DNA from: Pseudomonas sp. G2-4
GTDB lineage: Bacteria > Pseudomonadota > Gammaproteobacteria > Pseudomonadales > Pseudomonadaceae
DNA length: 64,000 nt
Assembly: GCF_030064125.1 (NCBI RefSeq)
Contig: NZ_CP125957.1
Span: forward strand, 5,078,501-5,142,500
Direction of reading: 5' to 3'
Both the position numbers and the translations under genes were made by a program. Shown one piece after another: positions 28,986 through 39,113 of the stretch. Position 1 is the first letter of the stretch. Every line of letters starts with the position of its first letter. The notes under the pieces were generated by a model. It saw only the letters and a list, made by a program, of their open reading frames with translations, was not told where the DNA came from and searched no databases.

Positions 28986-29075
28986 TGTGGGAGCGAGCTT
29001 GCTCGCGATGAGGCCAGCACATTCACCCTCTGTGGGGACTGACACACCGCTATCGCGAGCAAGCTCGCTCCCACA
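28986..29075. repeat. REPIN, family B
   Basis: Arms TGTGGGAGCGAGCTTGCTCG and CGAGCAAGCTCGCTCCCACA with the usual spacer containing GACTGACAC, between glpD and the aat operon. Confidence 0.9.
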
Positions 29076-29099
29076 ATGGCTCGGGGCAGGTTCAAGCCA

Positions 29100-29144
29100 T
29101 TCGGTTTTCCGAACACGACCCGCCAGTCAATTCGGCTAACCGGA
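29100..29144 (+). promoter_or_regulatory. two AauR-type binding dyads
   Basis: TTCGGTTTTCCGAA (29100-29113) matches the dyad TTCGGNNNNCCGAA reported for P. putida AauR exactly. TTCGGCTAACCGGA (29131-29144) differs at one base. Their centres are 31 bp apart, about three helical turns, so they would face the same side. They lie 77-121 bp upstream of the sigma-54 promoter. Confidence 0.8.
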
Positions 29145-29220
29145 TAATCAGATCACCAAGAACTCGGATAAAAACATTAATTATCTTTAAAAACAATCAG
29201 TTAACCAGATAGCCCTGGCC

Positions 29221-29236
29221 TGGCACGAGTCATGCT
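29221..29236 (+). promoter_or_regulatory. sigma-54 promoter of the aat operon
   Basis: TGGCACGAGTCATGCT has GG and GC with exactly 10 bases between, and TGGCACG matches the -24 consensus fully. The activator AauR, encoded downstream, is of the sigma-54 type. Confidence 0.85.
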
Positions 29237-29351
29237 CTACACTCCTGGAGACGAATGCCTGGACGCCAACACACAGGAGCTGCCAGGCATTTGAAGCACT
29301 CAAGGGCCGACGAACCGGCTAAATAAGAAAAACAATGTCGAGGAAATATCG

Positions 29352-30266
29352 ATGCGCATCGTTCCCCATCTCCTGGGCGCAGCCATTGCTGCCGCTCTGA
29401 TCAGCACTCCGGTTTTCGCAGCCGAACTGACCGGCACGCTGAAAAAGATCAAAGAGTCCGGCGTTATCACGCTTGGGCATCGCGACGCTTCCATTCCGTT
29501 TTCCTATATTGCAGACGCTTCCGGCAAACCAGTTGGCTACTCCCACGACATCCAGCTGAAAGTCGTCGAAGCGATCAAAAAAGACCTGGACCTGCCGAAC
29601 CTGCAGGTCAAGTACAACCTGGTCACCTCGCAAACCCGTATCCCGCTGGTGCAGAACGGCACCGTGGACCTGGAATGCGGGTCCACCACCAACAACGTCG
29701 AGCGTCAGCAGCAAGTTGACTTCTCCGTTGGCATCTTCGAGATCGGTACCCGGCTGCTGACCAAGAAAGACTCCAAGTACAAGGACTTCGACGACCTCAA
29801 GGGCAAGAACGTCGTGACCACCGCCGGCACCACGTCCGAACGCCTCCTCAAGTCCATGAACGCCGACAAGCAAATGGGCATGAACGTCATCTCCGCCAAA
29901 GACCACGGCGAATCCTTCCAGATGCTCGAAGGCGGTCGTGCCGTTGCCTTCATGATGGACGACGCCCTGCTGGCCGGCGAAGCCGCCAAGGCCAAGAAAG
30001 CCGATGATTGGGCCGTGACCGGTACGCCACAGTCCTACGAAATCTACGGCTGCATGATGCGCAAGGGCGACGAGCCGTTCAAAAAGGCCGTGGATGACGC
30101 CATCAAGGCCACCTACGCTTCGGGCGAGATCAACAAGATCTACGAAAAATGGTTCATGCAGCCAATCCCGCCAAAAGGCCTGAACCTGAACTTCCCGATG
30201 AGCGAAGAACTCAAGGCACTGATCACCAAGCCGACCGATAAAGCGGCTGACGACAAGAAATCCTGA
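29352..30266 (+). CDS. aatJ: glutamate/aspartate ABC transporter, periplasmic binding protein
   Basis: A 304-residue binding protein with a cleavable signal peptide (LLGAAIAAALISTPVFAAEL). Family 3 solute-binding fold, with GVITLGHRDASIPFSYI near the mature N-terminus and the Arg site TSQTRIPLVQNGTVDLECGS. The GltI/AatJ resemblance and the gene order with permeases, ATPase and AauRS point to uptake of glutamate, aspartate and their amides. It is separated from the permease genes by 190 bp containing a hairpin, which often raises the level of the binding protein. Confidence 0.95.
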   Translation: MRIVPHLLGAAIAAALISTPVFAAELTGTLKKIKESGVITLGHRDASIPFSYIADASGKPVGYSHDIQLKVVEAIKKDLDLPNLQVKYNLVTSQTRIPLVQNGTVDLECGSTTNNVERQQQVDFSVGIFEIGTRLLTKKDSKYKDFDDLKGKNVVTTAGTTSERLLKSMNADKQMGMNVISAKDHGESFQMLEGGRAVAFMMDDALLAGEAAKAKKADDWAVTGTPQSYEIYGCMMRKGDEPFKKAVDDAIKATYASGEINKIYEKWFMQPIPPKGLNLNFPMSEELKALITKPTDKAADDKKS

Positions 30267-30288
30267 TTTCTGACTAACCTTATCCCTT

Positions 30289-30310
30289 GGAAGAGCCCGG
30301 CTCTTTCAGG
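30289..30310 (+). terminator. intercistronic hairpin after aatJ
   Basis: GAAGAGCC and GGCTCTTTC pair closely, within a few bases of each other, 23 bp after the aatJ stop. It probably protects the aatJ mRNA 3' end or attenuates read-through to aatQ, as is usual for binding-protein genes. Confidence 0.5.
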
Positions 30311-30456
30311 GGATGGTCACTCCCTGCTGGCAAATTTGGAAACACTCGAACCGGTGGCAGTCGAGCCGATCGTGTGTGCCTGACCCTCAAGTCAGGCGGG
30401 AACGGAGTTTCCCCAGGCGGGCATTTGCATATCGATCGATCTGAGGGGAGACCCTA

Positions 30457-31203
30457 ATGAATTACAACTGGGACTGGGGCGTGTTCTTCAAGTCCACCGG
30501 CGTGGGCAGCGAGACTTATCTCGACTGGTACATCGCCGGCCTGGGCTGGACCATCGCCATCGCCGTCGTGGCCTGGATCATCGCCCTGTTGCTGGGCTCG
30601 ATTCTGGGTGTAATGCGCACCGTGCCGAACCGGCTGGTGTCGGGTATCGCCACATGCTATGTGGAACTCTTCCGTAATGTGCCGCTGCTGGTTCAGCTGT
30701 TCATCTGGTACTTCCTGGTGCCCGATCTACTGCCTCCAGATTTGCAGGAATGGTACAAACAGGACCTGAACCCGACCACCTCCGCTTATCTGAGCGTCGT
30801 CGTGTGCCTGGGCCTGTTCACCGCCGCCCGGGTCTGCGAGCAGGTGCGCACCGGTATCCAGGCGCTGCCACGCGGCCAGGAATCCGCCGCCCGCGCCATG
30901 GGCTTCAAGCTGCCGCAGATCTACTGGAACGTGCTGCTGCCCCAAGCCTACCGGATCATTATTCCGCCGCTTACCTCGGAATTCCTCAACGTCTTCAAGA
31001 ACTCCTCCGTGGCCTCGCTGATCGGCCTGATGGAACTGCTCGCGCAGACCAAACAGACCGCCGAGTTCTCCGCCAACCTGTTCGAAGCCTTCACCCTGGC
31101 GACGCTGATTTACTTCACCCTGAACATGAGCCTGATGCTGCTGATGCGCATGGTCGAGAAGAAAGTCGCAGTGCCCGGCCTGATCTCCGTGGGGGGTAAG
31201 TAA
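30457..31203 (+). CDS. aatQ: glutamate/aspartate ABC transporter permease
   Basis: A 248-residue inner-membrane permease of the HisMQ type, with about five helices. The EAA loop that contacts the ATPase is EQVRTGIQALPRGQESAARAMG and LPQAYRIIIPPLTSEF. FRNVPLLVQLFIWYFLVP is a family signature. The stop overlaps the next ATG by one base. Confidence 0.94.
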   Translation: MNYNWDWGVFFKSTGVGSETYLDWYIAGLGWTIAIAVVAWIIALLLGSILGVMRTVPNRLVSGIATCYVELFRNVPLLVQLFIWYFLVPDLLPPDLQEWYKQDLNPTTSAYLSVVVCLGLFTAARVCEQVRTGIQALPRGQESAARAMGFKLPQIYWNVLLPQAYRIIIPPLTSEFLNVFKNSSVASLIGLMELLAQTKQTAEFSANLFEAFTLATLIYFTLNMSLMLLMRMVEKKVAVPGLISVGGK

Positions 31204-31874
31204 TGGAATTCGATTTCACTGGCATCATCCCGGCCATTCCCGGCTTGTGGAACGGCATGGTGATGACCCTCAAGCTGATGGTGCTGGGCGTCGTCGGCGG
31301 GATCATCCTGGGGACGATCCTGGCGCTCATGCGCCTGTCCCATAACAAGCTGATCTCCAATATCGCCGGGGCCTACGTCAACTATTTCCGCTCGATCCCG
31401 CTGCTGCTGGTCATCACCTGGTTCTACCTGGCAGTGCCGTTCGTGTTGCGCTGGATCACCGGCGAGGACACCCCCATCGGTGCCTTCGGCTCTTGCGTCG
31501 TGGCGTTCATGATGTTCGAAGCGGCGTACTTCTGCGAAATCGTGCGGGCCGGCGTGCAGTCGATTGCCAAGGGCCAGATGGGCGCCGCCCAGGCACTGGG
31601 GATGAACTATGGCCAGACCATGCGCCTGATCATCCTGCCCCAGGCGTTTCGCAAGATGACCCCGCTGCTGCTGCAACAGAGCATCATCCTGTTTCAGGAC
31701 ACCTCGCTGGTCTACACCGTCGGCCTGGTGGACTTTCTCAATGCTTCGCGGGCCAATGGCGACATCATCGGCCGCTCCAATGAGTTCCTGATCATCGCAG
31801 GTCTCGTGTACTTCACAATCAGCTTTGCCGCCTCGCTGCTGGTCAAGCGTCTGCAAAAAAGGTTCGCCGTATGA
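31203..31874 (+). CDS. aatM: glutamate/aspartate ABC transporter permease
   Basis: A 223-residue second permease subunit (GltK/AatM type). The EAA loop is [22 protein letters not shown] followed by [35 protein letters not shown] is a family signature. ATGA overlap with the ATPase gene. Confidence 0.94.
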   Translation: MEFDFTGIIPAIPGLWNGMVMTLKLMVLGVVGGIILGTILALMRLSHNKLISNIAGAYVNYFRSIPLLLVITWFYLAVPFVLRWITGEDTPIGAFGSCVVAFMMFEAAYFCEIVRAGVQSIAKGQMGAAQALGMNYGQTMRLIILPQAFRKMTPLLLQQSIILFQDTSLVYTVGLVDFLNASRANGDIIGRSNEFLIIAGLVYFTISFAASLLVKRLQKRFAV

Positions 31875-32605
31875 TCTCTATCAAGAATATCAACAAGTGG
31901 TATGGGGACTTCCAGGTACTGACCAATTGCAGCACCGAGGTCAGCAAGGGTGAGGTTGTGGTGGTGTGCGGTCCGTCGGGTTCGGGCAAGTCCACGCTGA
32001 TCAAGTGCGTGAACGCCCTGGAGCCGTTCCAGAAAGGCGACGTGATCGTCGATGGCACATCCATCGCCGACCCGAAGACCAACCTGCCGAAACTGCGCTC
32101 GCGCGTGGGTATGGTGTTCCAGCATTTCGAGCTGTTCCCGCACCTGACCATCACCGAAAACCTGACCATCGCGCAGATCAAGGTGTTGGGCCGCAGCAAG
32201 GAAGAAGCCACCAAGAAAGGCCTGCAACTGCTTGAGCGCGTCGGTCTCTCGGCCCATGCCCACAAGCACCCTGGCCAACTCTCCGGCGGCCAGCAACAGC
32301 GCGTGGCGATTGCCCGTGCCCTGGCGATGGACCCGGTGGTGATGCTGTTCGACGAACCGACCTCGGCCCTTGATCCGGAAATGGTCAACGAAGTGCTCGA
32401 TGTGATGGTGCAACTGGCCCACGAAGGCATGACCATGATGTGCGTGACCCACGAAATGGGCTTCGCCCGCAAAGTGGCGAACCGGGTGATCTTCATGGAC
32501 CAGGGCCAGATCATCGAAGACTGCAAGAAGGAAGAGTTCTTCGGCGACATCAGCGCTCGTTCCGAACGTGCGCAGCATTTCCTTGAGAAAATCCTGCAGC
32601 ACTAA
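31871..32605 (+). CDS. aatP: glutamate/aspartate ABC transporter ATPase
   Basis: A 244-residue polar-amino-acid ABC ATPase. Walker [15 protein letters not shown]-loop [12 protein letters not shown], signature [16 protein letters not shown], Walker [17 protein letters not shown]-loop [10 protein letters not shown]. It energises the AatQM permease. A REPIN separates it from aauS. Confidence 0.96.
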   Translation: MISIKNINKWYGDFQVLTNCSTEVSKGEVVVVCGPSGSGKSTLIKCVNALEPFQKGDVIVDGTSIADPKTNLPKLRSRVGMVFQHFELFPHLTITENLTIAQIKVLGRSKEEATKKGLQLLERVGLSAHAHKHPGQLSGGQQQRVAIARALAMDPVVMLFDEPTSALDPEMVNEVLDVMVQLAHEGMTMMCVTHEMGFARKVANRVIFMDQGQIIEDCKKEEFFGDISARSERAQHFLEKILQH

Positions 32606-32630
32606 GCGCCACTTCCTTTGGACCGGCTCC

Positions 32631-32761
32631 TGTGGCGAGGGAGCTTGCTCCCGCTGGGTCGCGCAGCGACCCCAAAACCGGCGAATGCGGTGTGTCTGGC
32701 ACACCGCATCAACCCTATTGCGACTGCTGCGCAGCCGAGCGGGAGCAAGCTCCCTCGCCAC
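32631..32761. repeat. REPIN, family A
   Basis: Arms TGTGGCGAGGGAGCTTGCTC and GAGCAAGCTCCCTCGCCAC. It sits between aatP and aauS and ends about 55 bp before the aauS start. Confidence 0.9.
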
Positions 32762-32816
32762 GGGGCCGCGCTCGAAGGATGACGGCTGCCACACTGGTTG
32801 ACCCAAGGCTTCTGTG

Positions 32817-34717
32817 ATGAAATGCGACCCCACCCTCTATCGCGCCGCGCCGCCATCACTTGCCGTGAAGCCCCGTCTGATCCGCCATCTGTTCCTGCCG
32901 CCGCTGATCATTGCCCTGATGATCGGCCTGGGTTACCTCGGCTTCTGGATCAGCGAGCACTACGGCGTTCGTGGCCTCGCCGAAAACGGTGAGCGCCAGC
33001 TGGAGCTGCACGCCCGTGCGGTCGAGAGCGAGATCAGCAAGTACACCTACCTGCCCAGCCTGCTGGAGCTTGAATCCAGCGTCTCGCAATTGCTCGACGA
33101 CCCGACGCCCGAGCATCGCCGGACCGTCAACGAATACCTCGAAGGCCTGAATCGGCGCAGCCGCAGCCGGGCGATCTATGTCATGGACACCACCGGCCGG
33201 GTCATGGCCACCAGCAACTGGCGCGACGTCGACAGTTACCTGGGCGAAGACCTGTCCTTTCGCGCCTATTTCCAGAACGCCGTACGCGGCCAGCCGGGAC
33301 GCTTCTACGGCATCGGCAGCACCAACGGCGAACCCGGCTACTACCTGGCCCATGGCCTGGAGCAACAGGGCAAGATCATCGGCGTCGCCGTGGTCAAGGT
33401 GCGCCTCGAAGCCATGGAAGAACGCTGGCAGCGAGCACGCCTGGAGGCCTTCGTCAGCGATGAGAACGGCATCATCATTTTGTCCAGCGACCCGGCGCGA
33501 CGGCTCAAATCCGTGCGCCCCCTGAGCGACGAAACCAAGGAACGCCTGGCCCGCAGCCTGCAGTATTACTGGTTCCCGCTGAACGAACTGGTGCCTCTGG
33601 CCCGGGAACACCTGGCCGAGGGCATGGAGAAGCTGACCTTCCCGGCCAACACCGAACTGATGTCCGACGAACGCGCCATCAGCTACTTGTCACAGTCCCG
33701 CCCCTTGAGCGACACACCCTGGAATTTTACCCTGCTGACTCCGCTTGAAGACCTGCGCCGCCAAGCGATCAACCAAGGCATCCTGGTGGCCGTGGCCTTC
33801 GCCCTGGTGGCGTTCCTGCTGATCGCCTGGAATGAGCGGCGCAAGGTCATCGCCACCCGCCTCGCCGCCCGCGAAGCCTTGCAACAAGCCAACAACCAGC
33901 TCGAGCGTCGGATTACCGAACGCACCACCGACCTGCGGGCCAGCAACGAACGACTCAAGGGCCAGATCCGCGAACGACGGCAGGCCGAAGAGACCTTGCG
34001 CCGGGCCCAGGACGAACTGGTACAGGCCGGTAAACTGGCGGCCATCGGCCAGATGTCCACCAGCATCGCCCATGAACTCAACCAGCCGCTGGCGGCGCTG
34101 CGCACCTTGTCCGGTAATACCGTGCGCTTCATGGAGCGCGGCCAGCTGGATATCGCCAGCACCAACCTCAAGACCATCAACGAATTGATCGACCGCATGG
34201 GCCGGATCACCGCCAGCCTGCGCTCCTTTGCCCGACGCGGGGACGACCATGGCCAAGCCAGCCTCGGCAAGGGCGTCGAGGCCGCGCTGCAACTGCTGGG
34301 CACTCGCCTTGAAAGCCTGAAGATCCAGGTTCATACCAATTTCACCGACGTCCAGGTGCAAATCGACCAGACGCGCCTGGAGCAGATCCTGGTGAACCTG
34401 ATCGGCAACGCCCTGGACGCCATGCAGAGCCAACCCGAGCCTCAGCTATGGCTCGAAGGCCAGGCCGGCGACGGCAAATATCGCCTGCGCGTGCGGGATA
34501 ACGGCCACGGCATTGATCCGGAAACACGCAAGCATCTGTTCGAACCCTTCTTCACCACCAAACCCGGCGAACAGGGCCTGGGCCTGGGCCTGACGCTCTC
34601 CGCCAGCCTGGCCGCCGCCACAGGCGGATACCTGGGCGTCGAGCACCCGGTTGAGGGCGGTGGGACCACATTTGTCCTCAGTTTACCGTTGGTAAGCCTT
34701 TTACCTGCCGAGCCGCT

Positions 34718-34721
<4 letters not shown>
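32817..34721 (+). CDS. aauS: sensor histidine kinase of the acidic amino acid system
   Basis: A 634-residue NtrB/DctB-type membrane kinase. A first membrane helix lies at about residues 27-47, followed by a periplasmic double-Cache-like sensor domain to about residue 315. A second helix (ILVAVAFALVAFLLIAW) and a coiled coil (ITERTTDLRASNERLKGQI) follow. The H-box is SIAHELNQPLAALR (His419). The ATPase domain has NALDAM, DNGHGID and GLGLGLTLS. The start ATG is preceded by a GTG, also possible. ATGA overlap with aauR. It probably senses extracellular glutamate or glutamine-type ligands. Confidence 0.93.
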
Positions 34722-36046
<1,325 letters not shown>

Positions 36047-36098
36047 TCGGGGCGCGGGCTTGCGCTGGGGCGACGCGGTTCACGGCTGAACCGGCCCG

Positions 36099-36122
36099 GC
36101 AGGAGCCTTCGCGGGCTCCTGC
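36099..36122. terminator. hairpin between convergent aauR and NmrA-like gene
   Basis: GCAGGAGCC and GGCTCCTGC form a perfect 9-bp stem around TTCGCG. There is no T-run, so it may act as a barrier or be a solitary repeat arm. Confidence 0.45.
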
Positions 36123-36137
36123 ACGGTGAAGGGCGGA

Positions 36138-36752
36138 TCAATACCCGACGGTGAACCGCGCCCGCGAAAACTGCGGCGTCTCCACCTCATCGATCATCGC
36201 GATGGCGTAATCGGCAAAGCTGATCCAGCTGCGCCCGGCGTCGTCGAACAACAGGTGTTCCTCGCCGATTCGGAACTGACCGGTGCGCTCGGTTTCGACG
36301 AACTCCGCCGAGGGCGAGAGGAAGGTCCAGTCCAGATCCTGTTCCTTGCGCAGTACATCAAGAAACAGCGCACCGGCACTGGCTTCGGCGAGGTACTCCT
36401 CGGGGAAACCCTCGCTGTCGATCACACGAGAGCCGTCCGGGAGCAACAACGATCCGGCCCCGCCCACTACCAGCAAGCGCTTGACCCCGGCGGCCTTCAC
36501 CGGTGCGATGACCTTGTCGGCCGGCACGGTGGCGAAGTGGGCGGCGCTGATCACCACGTCATGCCCGGTGATGGCGACGATCAACGCTTCACTGTCCAAT
36601 ACATCCAGCTGCTTGCTGACCACCCCGGCCCTTTCGCCGATTTTTGCGGTGTTACGGGCAATGGCTGTGACGCTGTGACCACGACGCAGGGCCTCTTCCA
36701 ACAATTGGCTGCCGGCCCGACCGGTGGCGCCGATGATTGCGATTTTGCTCAT
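36138..36752 (-). CDS. NAD(P)-binding NmrA/YwnB-like protein
   Basis: A 204-residue atypical short-chain dehydrogenase-type protein. The nucleotide-binding motif IAIIGATGRAGSQLLEEAL is at the N-terminus. VKRLLVVGGAGSLL and LDWTFLSPSAEF are typical of the NAD(P)H-binding YwnB/Rv-like family. Substrate unknown. It is followed by a REPIN and the MBL-fold gene. Confidence 0.88.
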   Translation of the reverse strand: MSKIAIIGATGRAGSQLLEEALRRGHSVTAIARNTAKIGERAGVVSKQLDVLDSEALIVAITGHDVVISAAHFATVPADKVIAPVKAAGVKRLLVVGGAGSLLLPDGSRVIDSEGFPEEYLAEASAGALFLDVLRKEQDLDWTFLSPSAEFVETERTGQFRIGEEHLLFDDAGRSWISFADYAIAMIDEVETPQFSRARFTVGY

Positions 36753-36834
36753 GGTGTTCTCCTGTGATTACACATAAATGCTATCGAAGGTGTGCTCGAA
36801 ACGGACACGACAAATCTTTGTGGCGTTACATCGT

Positions 36835-36966
36835 TGTGGCGAGGGAGCTTGCTCCCGCTCGGCTGCGAAGCAGTCGCAAAACGGCTTATGCGGTGCGTCA
36901 GGTACACTCCACTTAATGAAATTGGGGCCACTGCGCAGCCCAGCGGGAGCAAGCTCCCTCGCCACA
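36835..36966. repeat. REPIN, family A
   Basis: Arms TGTGGCGAGGGAGCTTGCTC and GAGCAAGCTCCCTCGCCACA, between the NmrA-like gene and the MBL-fold gene. Confidence 0.9.
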
Positions 36967-36994
36967 AAAGCTCGTCCGCCATAACATCAGCGAT

Positions 36995-37873
36995 TCACCA
37001 CTTCATCTCACCCTTGGCCACCTTGGCACTGAGCTCCAGGGAACTGTCTTCACCCAGGTTCGGGTAGCGCTTTTTCATCGCAGCAACCAGCGCAGCGGAG
37101 TCCTTGGCCCGGGCAGTTTCCTCGTCGAAAGCCTTGATGTAGTCGGCGGTGAATTTCACCGGCGCCAGGGACCGGGCACTTTCACCCAGGTAATGGCCCG
37201 GGATCACAGTGTCCGGTTGCAGCTTTTCAATACTTGCCAGCGTCCCCAGCCAATCCTGATGGGACTGCGGCGTCTGGGTATCGGCCATCCAGACGTGAAT
37301 ATTCTCGGCCACCACCACACCGCCGACCACCGCCTTGATCGACGGGATCCACACGAAACTGCGATCCGGCTGCGGGCCATCAAGGCCGACGACCTGCAAG
37401 CGCTTGCCTTCCAGGGTCAGGCTGTCGCCCTTGAGGACCTGGGGCACGATGGCTTTGGCCGGTGCGTCGGTCTTCAGGATCGGCCCCCAATATTTCAGCT
37501 TGCCGTCCATGGTGTGCTTGATGTGCTCGACCGTCGGCGCGGACGCCAGGATCTTGGCTCCGGGGAACGCGGCTGTCAGGGTTTCCAGACCAAAATAGTA
37601 GTCGGGATCGCCGTGGCTGATGTAAATCGTGGTCAGTTGTTTGCCGCTGGCGCGGATTTTTTCCACGACCTGTTCGGCCTGGGCCTTGCCGAACTGGGCG
37701 TCCACCAGGATCGCCTCCTTCTCGCCGCTGACCAATACCGAGGTCACCGGAAAAATGGCCGCCGCGCCCGGATTGTAGACATCCAGCGTCAGGTCGGCGG
37801 CCCAGGTGTGGGCGGCAAAAGCCATCGATGCGGTCGCCAGCAACAGGCGCTTGAGTGGGGTGAATACGGTCAT
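36995..37873 (-). CDS. secreted metallo-beta-lactamase-fold protein with altered metal motif
   Basis: A 292-residue protein with a signal peptide (LLLATASMAFAAHTWAADL), hence periplasmic. The MBL fold is indicated by ILVDAQFGKAQAE, IYISHGDPDYYFGLETL and the later VIPGHYLG. The canonical HxHxDH metal motif reads HGDPDY, so the second and third histidines are Asp and Tyr. The start is the ATG of MTVFTPLKRLLLA; an open frame continues upstream but loses the signal peptide. It is divergent from a LysR gene 114 bp away, the likely regulator. Activity cannot be inferred. Confidence 0.85.
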   Translation of the reverse strand: MTVFTPLKRLLLATASMAFAAHTWAADLTLDVYNPGAAAIFPVTSVLVSGEKEAILVDAQFGKAQAEQVVEKIRASGKQLTTIYISHGDPDYYFGLETLTAAFPGAKILASAPTVEHIKHTMDGKLKYWGPILKTDAPAKAIVPQVLKGDSLTLEGKRLQVVGLDGPQPDRSFVWIPSIKAVVGGVVVAENIHVWMADTQTPQSHQDWLGTLASIEKLQPDTVIPGHYLGESARSLAPVKFTADYIKAFDEETARAKDSAALVAAMKKRYPNLGEDSSLELSAKVAKGEMKW

Positions 37874-37987
37874 GGTGTGCTCCGTTGTCCAAAAGCCCGA
37901 GAAGGGAATGAAACGGAGCTTAATGACCTGGTTGATTTCAAAAAATGCGATGATTGAACATAGTTTGTTTCTGAAATCGAGCAAATC

Positions 37988-38893
37988 ATGGATCGTCTAC
38001 AAGCAATGCGGGTGTTCGTCACGGTGGTGGACCTGGGCAGCCAGTCGGCCACGGCTGAGCACCTGGACCTGTCGCGGCCAGTGGTGTCGCGGTATCTGGC
38101 GGAGCTGGAAGACTGGGTCGGTGCGCGGTTGATGCACCGCACCACGCGCAAACTGAGCCTGACCGCCGCCGGCACGGAGATCCTGCCGCGCTGCCGGCAA
38201 ATGCTGGAGCTGTCCGGCGACATGCAAGCGGCTGTCAGCGCGCCGGACGACGCGCCACGAGGCATGCTGCGTATCAGCGCCAGCACCTCGTTCGGCCAGG
38301 CCCAACTGGCAAGCGCCATGGCCGAATACGTCAAGCGATACCCAGGGGTGAGCGTCGACCTGCAAATGCTCGACCGCACCGTGAACCTGGTGGACGAGCG
38401 CATCGACCTGGCGATCCGCATGAGCAACGACCTGGACCCGAACCTGATTGCCCGGCGCCTCACGGTTTGCCGCTCGGTGATCTGTGCCTCGCCCGGTTAC
38501 TTGCGCGAACACCCGACACCGCAGCGGGTTGCAGATTTAAGCCGGCACAATTGCTTGACCCATTCCTACGTTGGCAAGAGCCTGTGGCATTTCGAGCAGG
38601 ACGGTGAACAGGTTTCGGTGCCCGTACAGGGCAATATCAGCGCCAACGAAGCCAGCACGCTGCTGCGGGCCACCATGGCCGGCGCCGGCGTGGCGATGCT
38701 GCCCAGCTATCAGGCCGGCGCCCACATCAAGAACGGCGAACTGATCCGCCTGCTGGCCCACGCCGAGCCCCGCCAGATGAACATGTACGCGGTGTACGCA
38801 TCACGCAAGCACATGCCCTCGGCGCTGCGCAGCATGCTGGATTTCCTGGTGCTGAAATTTCCCGAGGTTCCGGAGTGGGATGTGGGGTTGTAG
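37988..38893 (+). CDS. LysR-family transcriptional regulator
   Basis: A 301-residue regulator. The N-terminal winged HTH is MRVFVTVVDLGSQSATAEHL and LDLSRPVVSRYLAELEDWVG. The C-terminal type 2 periplasmic-binding-like effector domain includes GMLRISASTSFGQAQLA. Divergent to the MBL-fold gene, which is the likely target by the usual LysR layout. Effector unknown. Confidence 0.93.
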   Translation: MDRLQAMRVFVTVVDLGSQSATAEHLDLSRPVVSRYLAELEDWVGARLMHRTTRKLSLTAAGTEILPRCRQMLELSGDMQAAVSAPDDAPRGMLRISASTSFGQAQLASAMAEYVKRYPGVSVDLQMLDRTVNLVDERIDLAIRMSNDLDPNLIARRLTVCRSVICASPGYLREHPTPQRVADLSRHNCLTHSYVGKSLWHFEQDGEQVSVPVQGNISANEASTLLRATMAGAGVAMLPSYQAGAHIKNGELIRLLAHAEPRQMNMYAVYASRKHMPSALRSMLDFLVLKFPEVPEWDVGL

Positions 38894-38931
38894 AAAAATA
38901 TTCACCTCACCACCGTCCCCCTGTGGGAGCG

Positions 38932-39011
38932 AGCTTGCTCGCGATAACGGTGTGACAGCCAGCAGAGATGTTGACTGACATTCCGCTATCGCGAGCAAGC
39001 TCGCTCCCACA
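38932..39011. repeat. REPIN, family B
   Basis: Arms TGTGGGAGCGAGCTTGCTCG and CGAGCAAGCTCGCTCCCACA, between the LysR gene and gcsR. Confidence 0.9.
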
Positions 39012-39113
39012 GGGGCCATGGTAGTTTTCTCAAGTACCGTCCCAGGATTTCACCAATAGCCCGCCCCAAGGCATACTTGCCACCCTTCGCACTCCAGAAC
39101 CCAAAACGGCCCC

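Noticed and set aside
32632..32817. Short open frames inside REPINs
   Set aside because: The same kind of frame appears in most family A copies because of the repeat sequence itself. Not genes.
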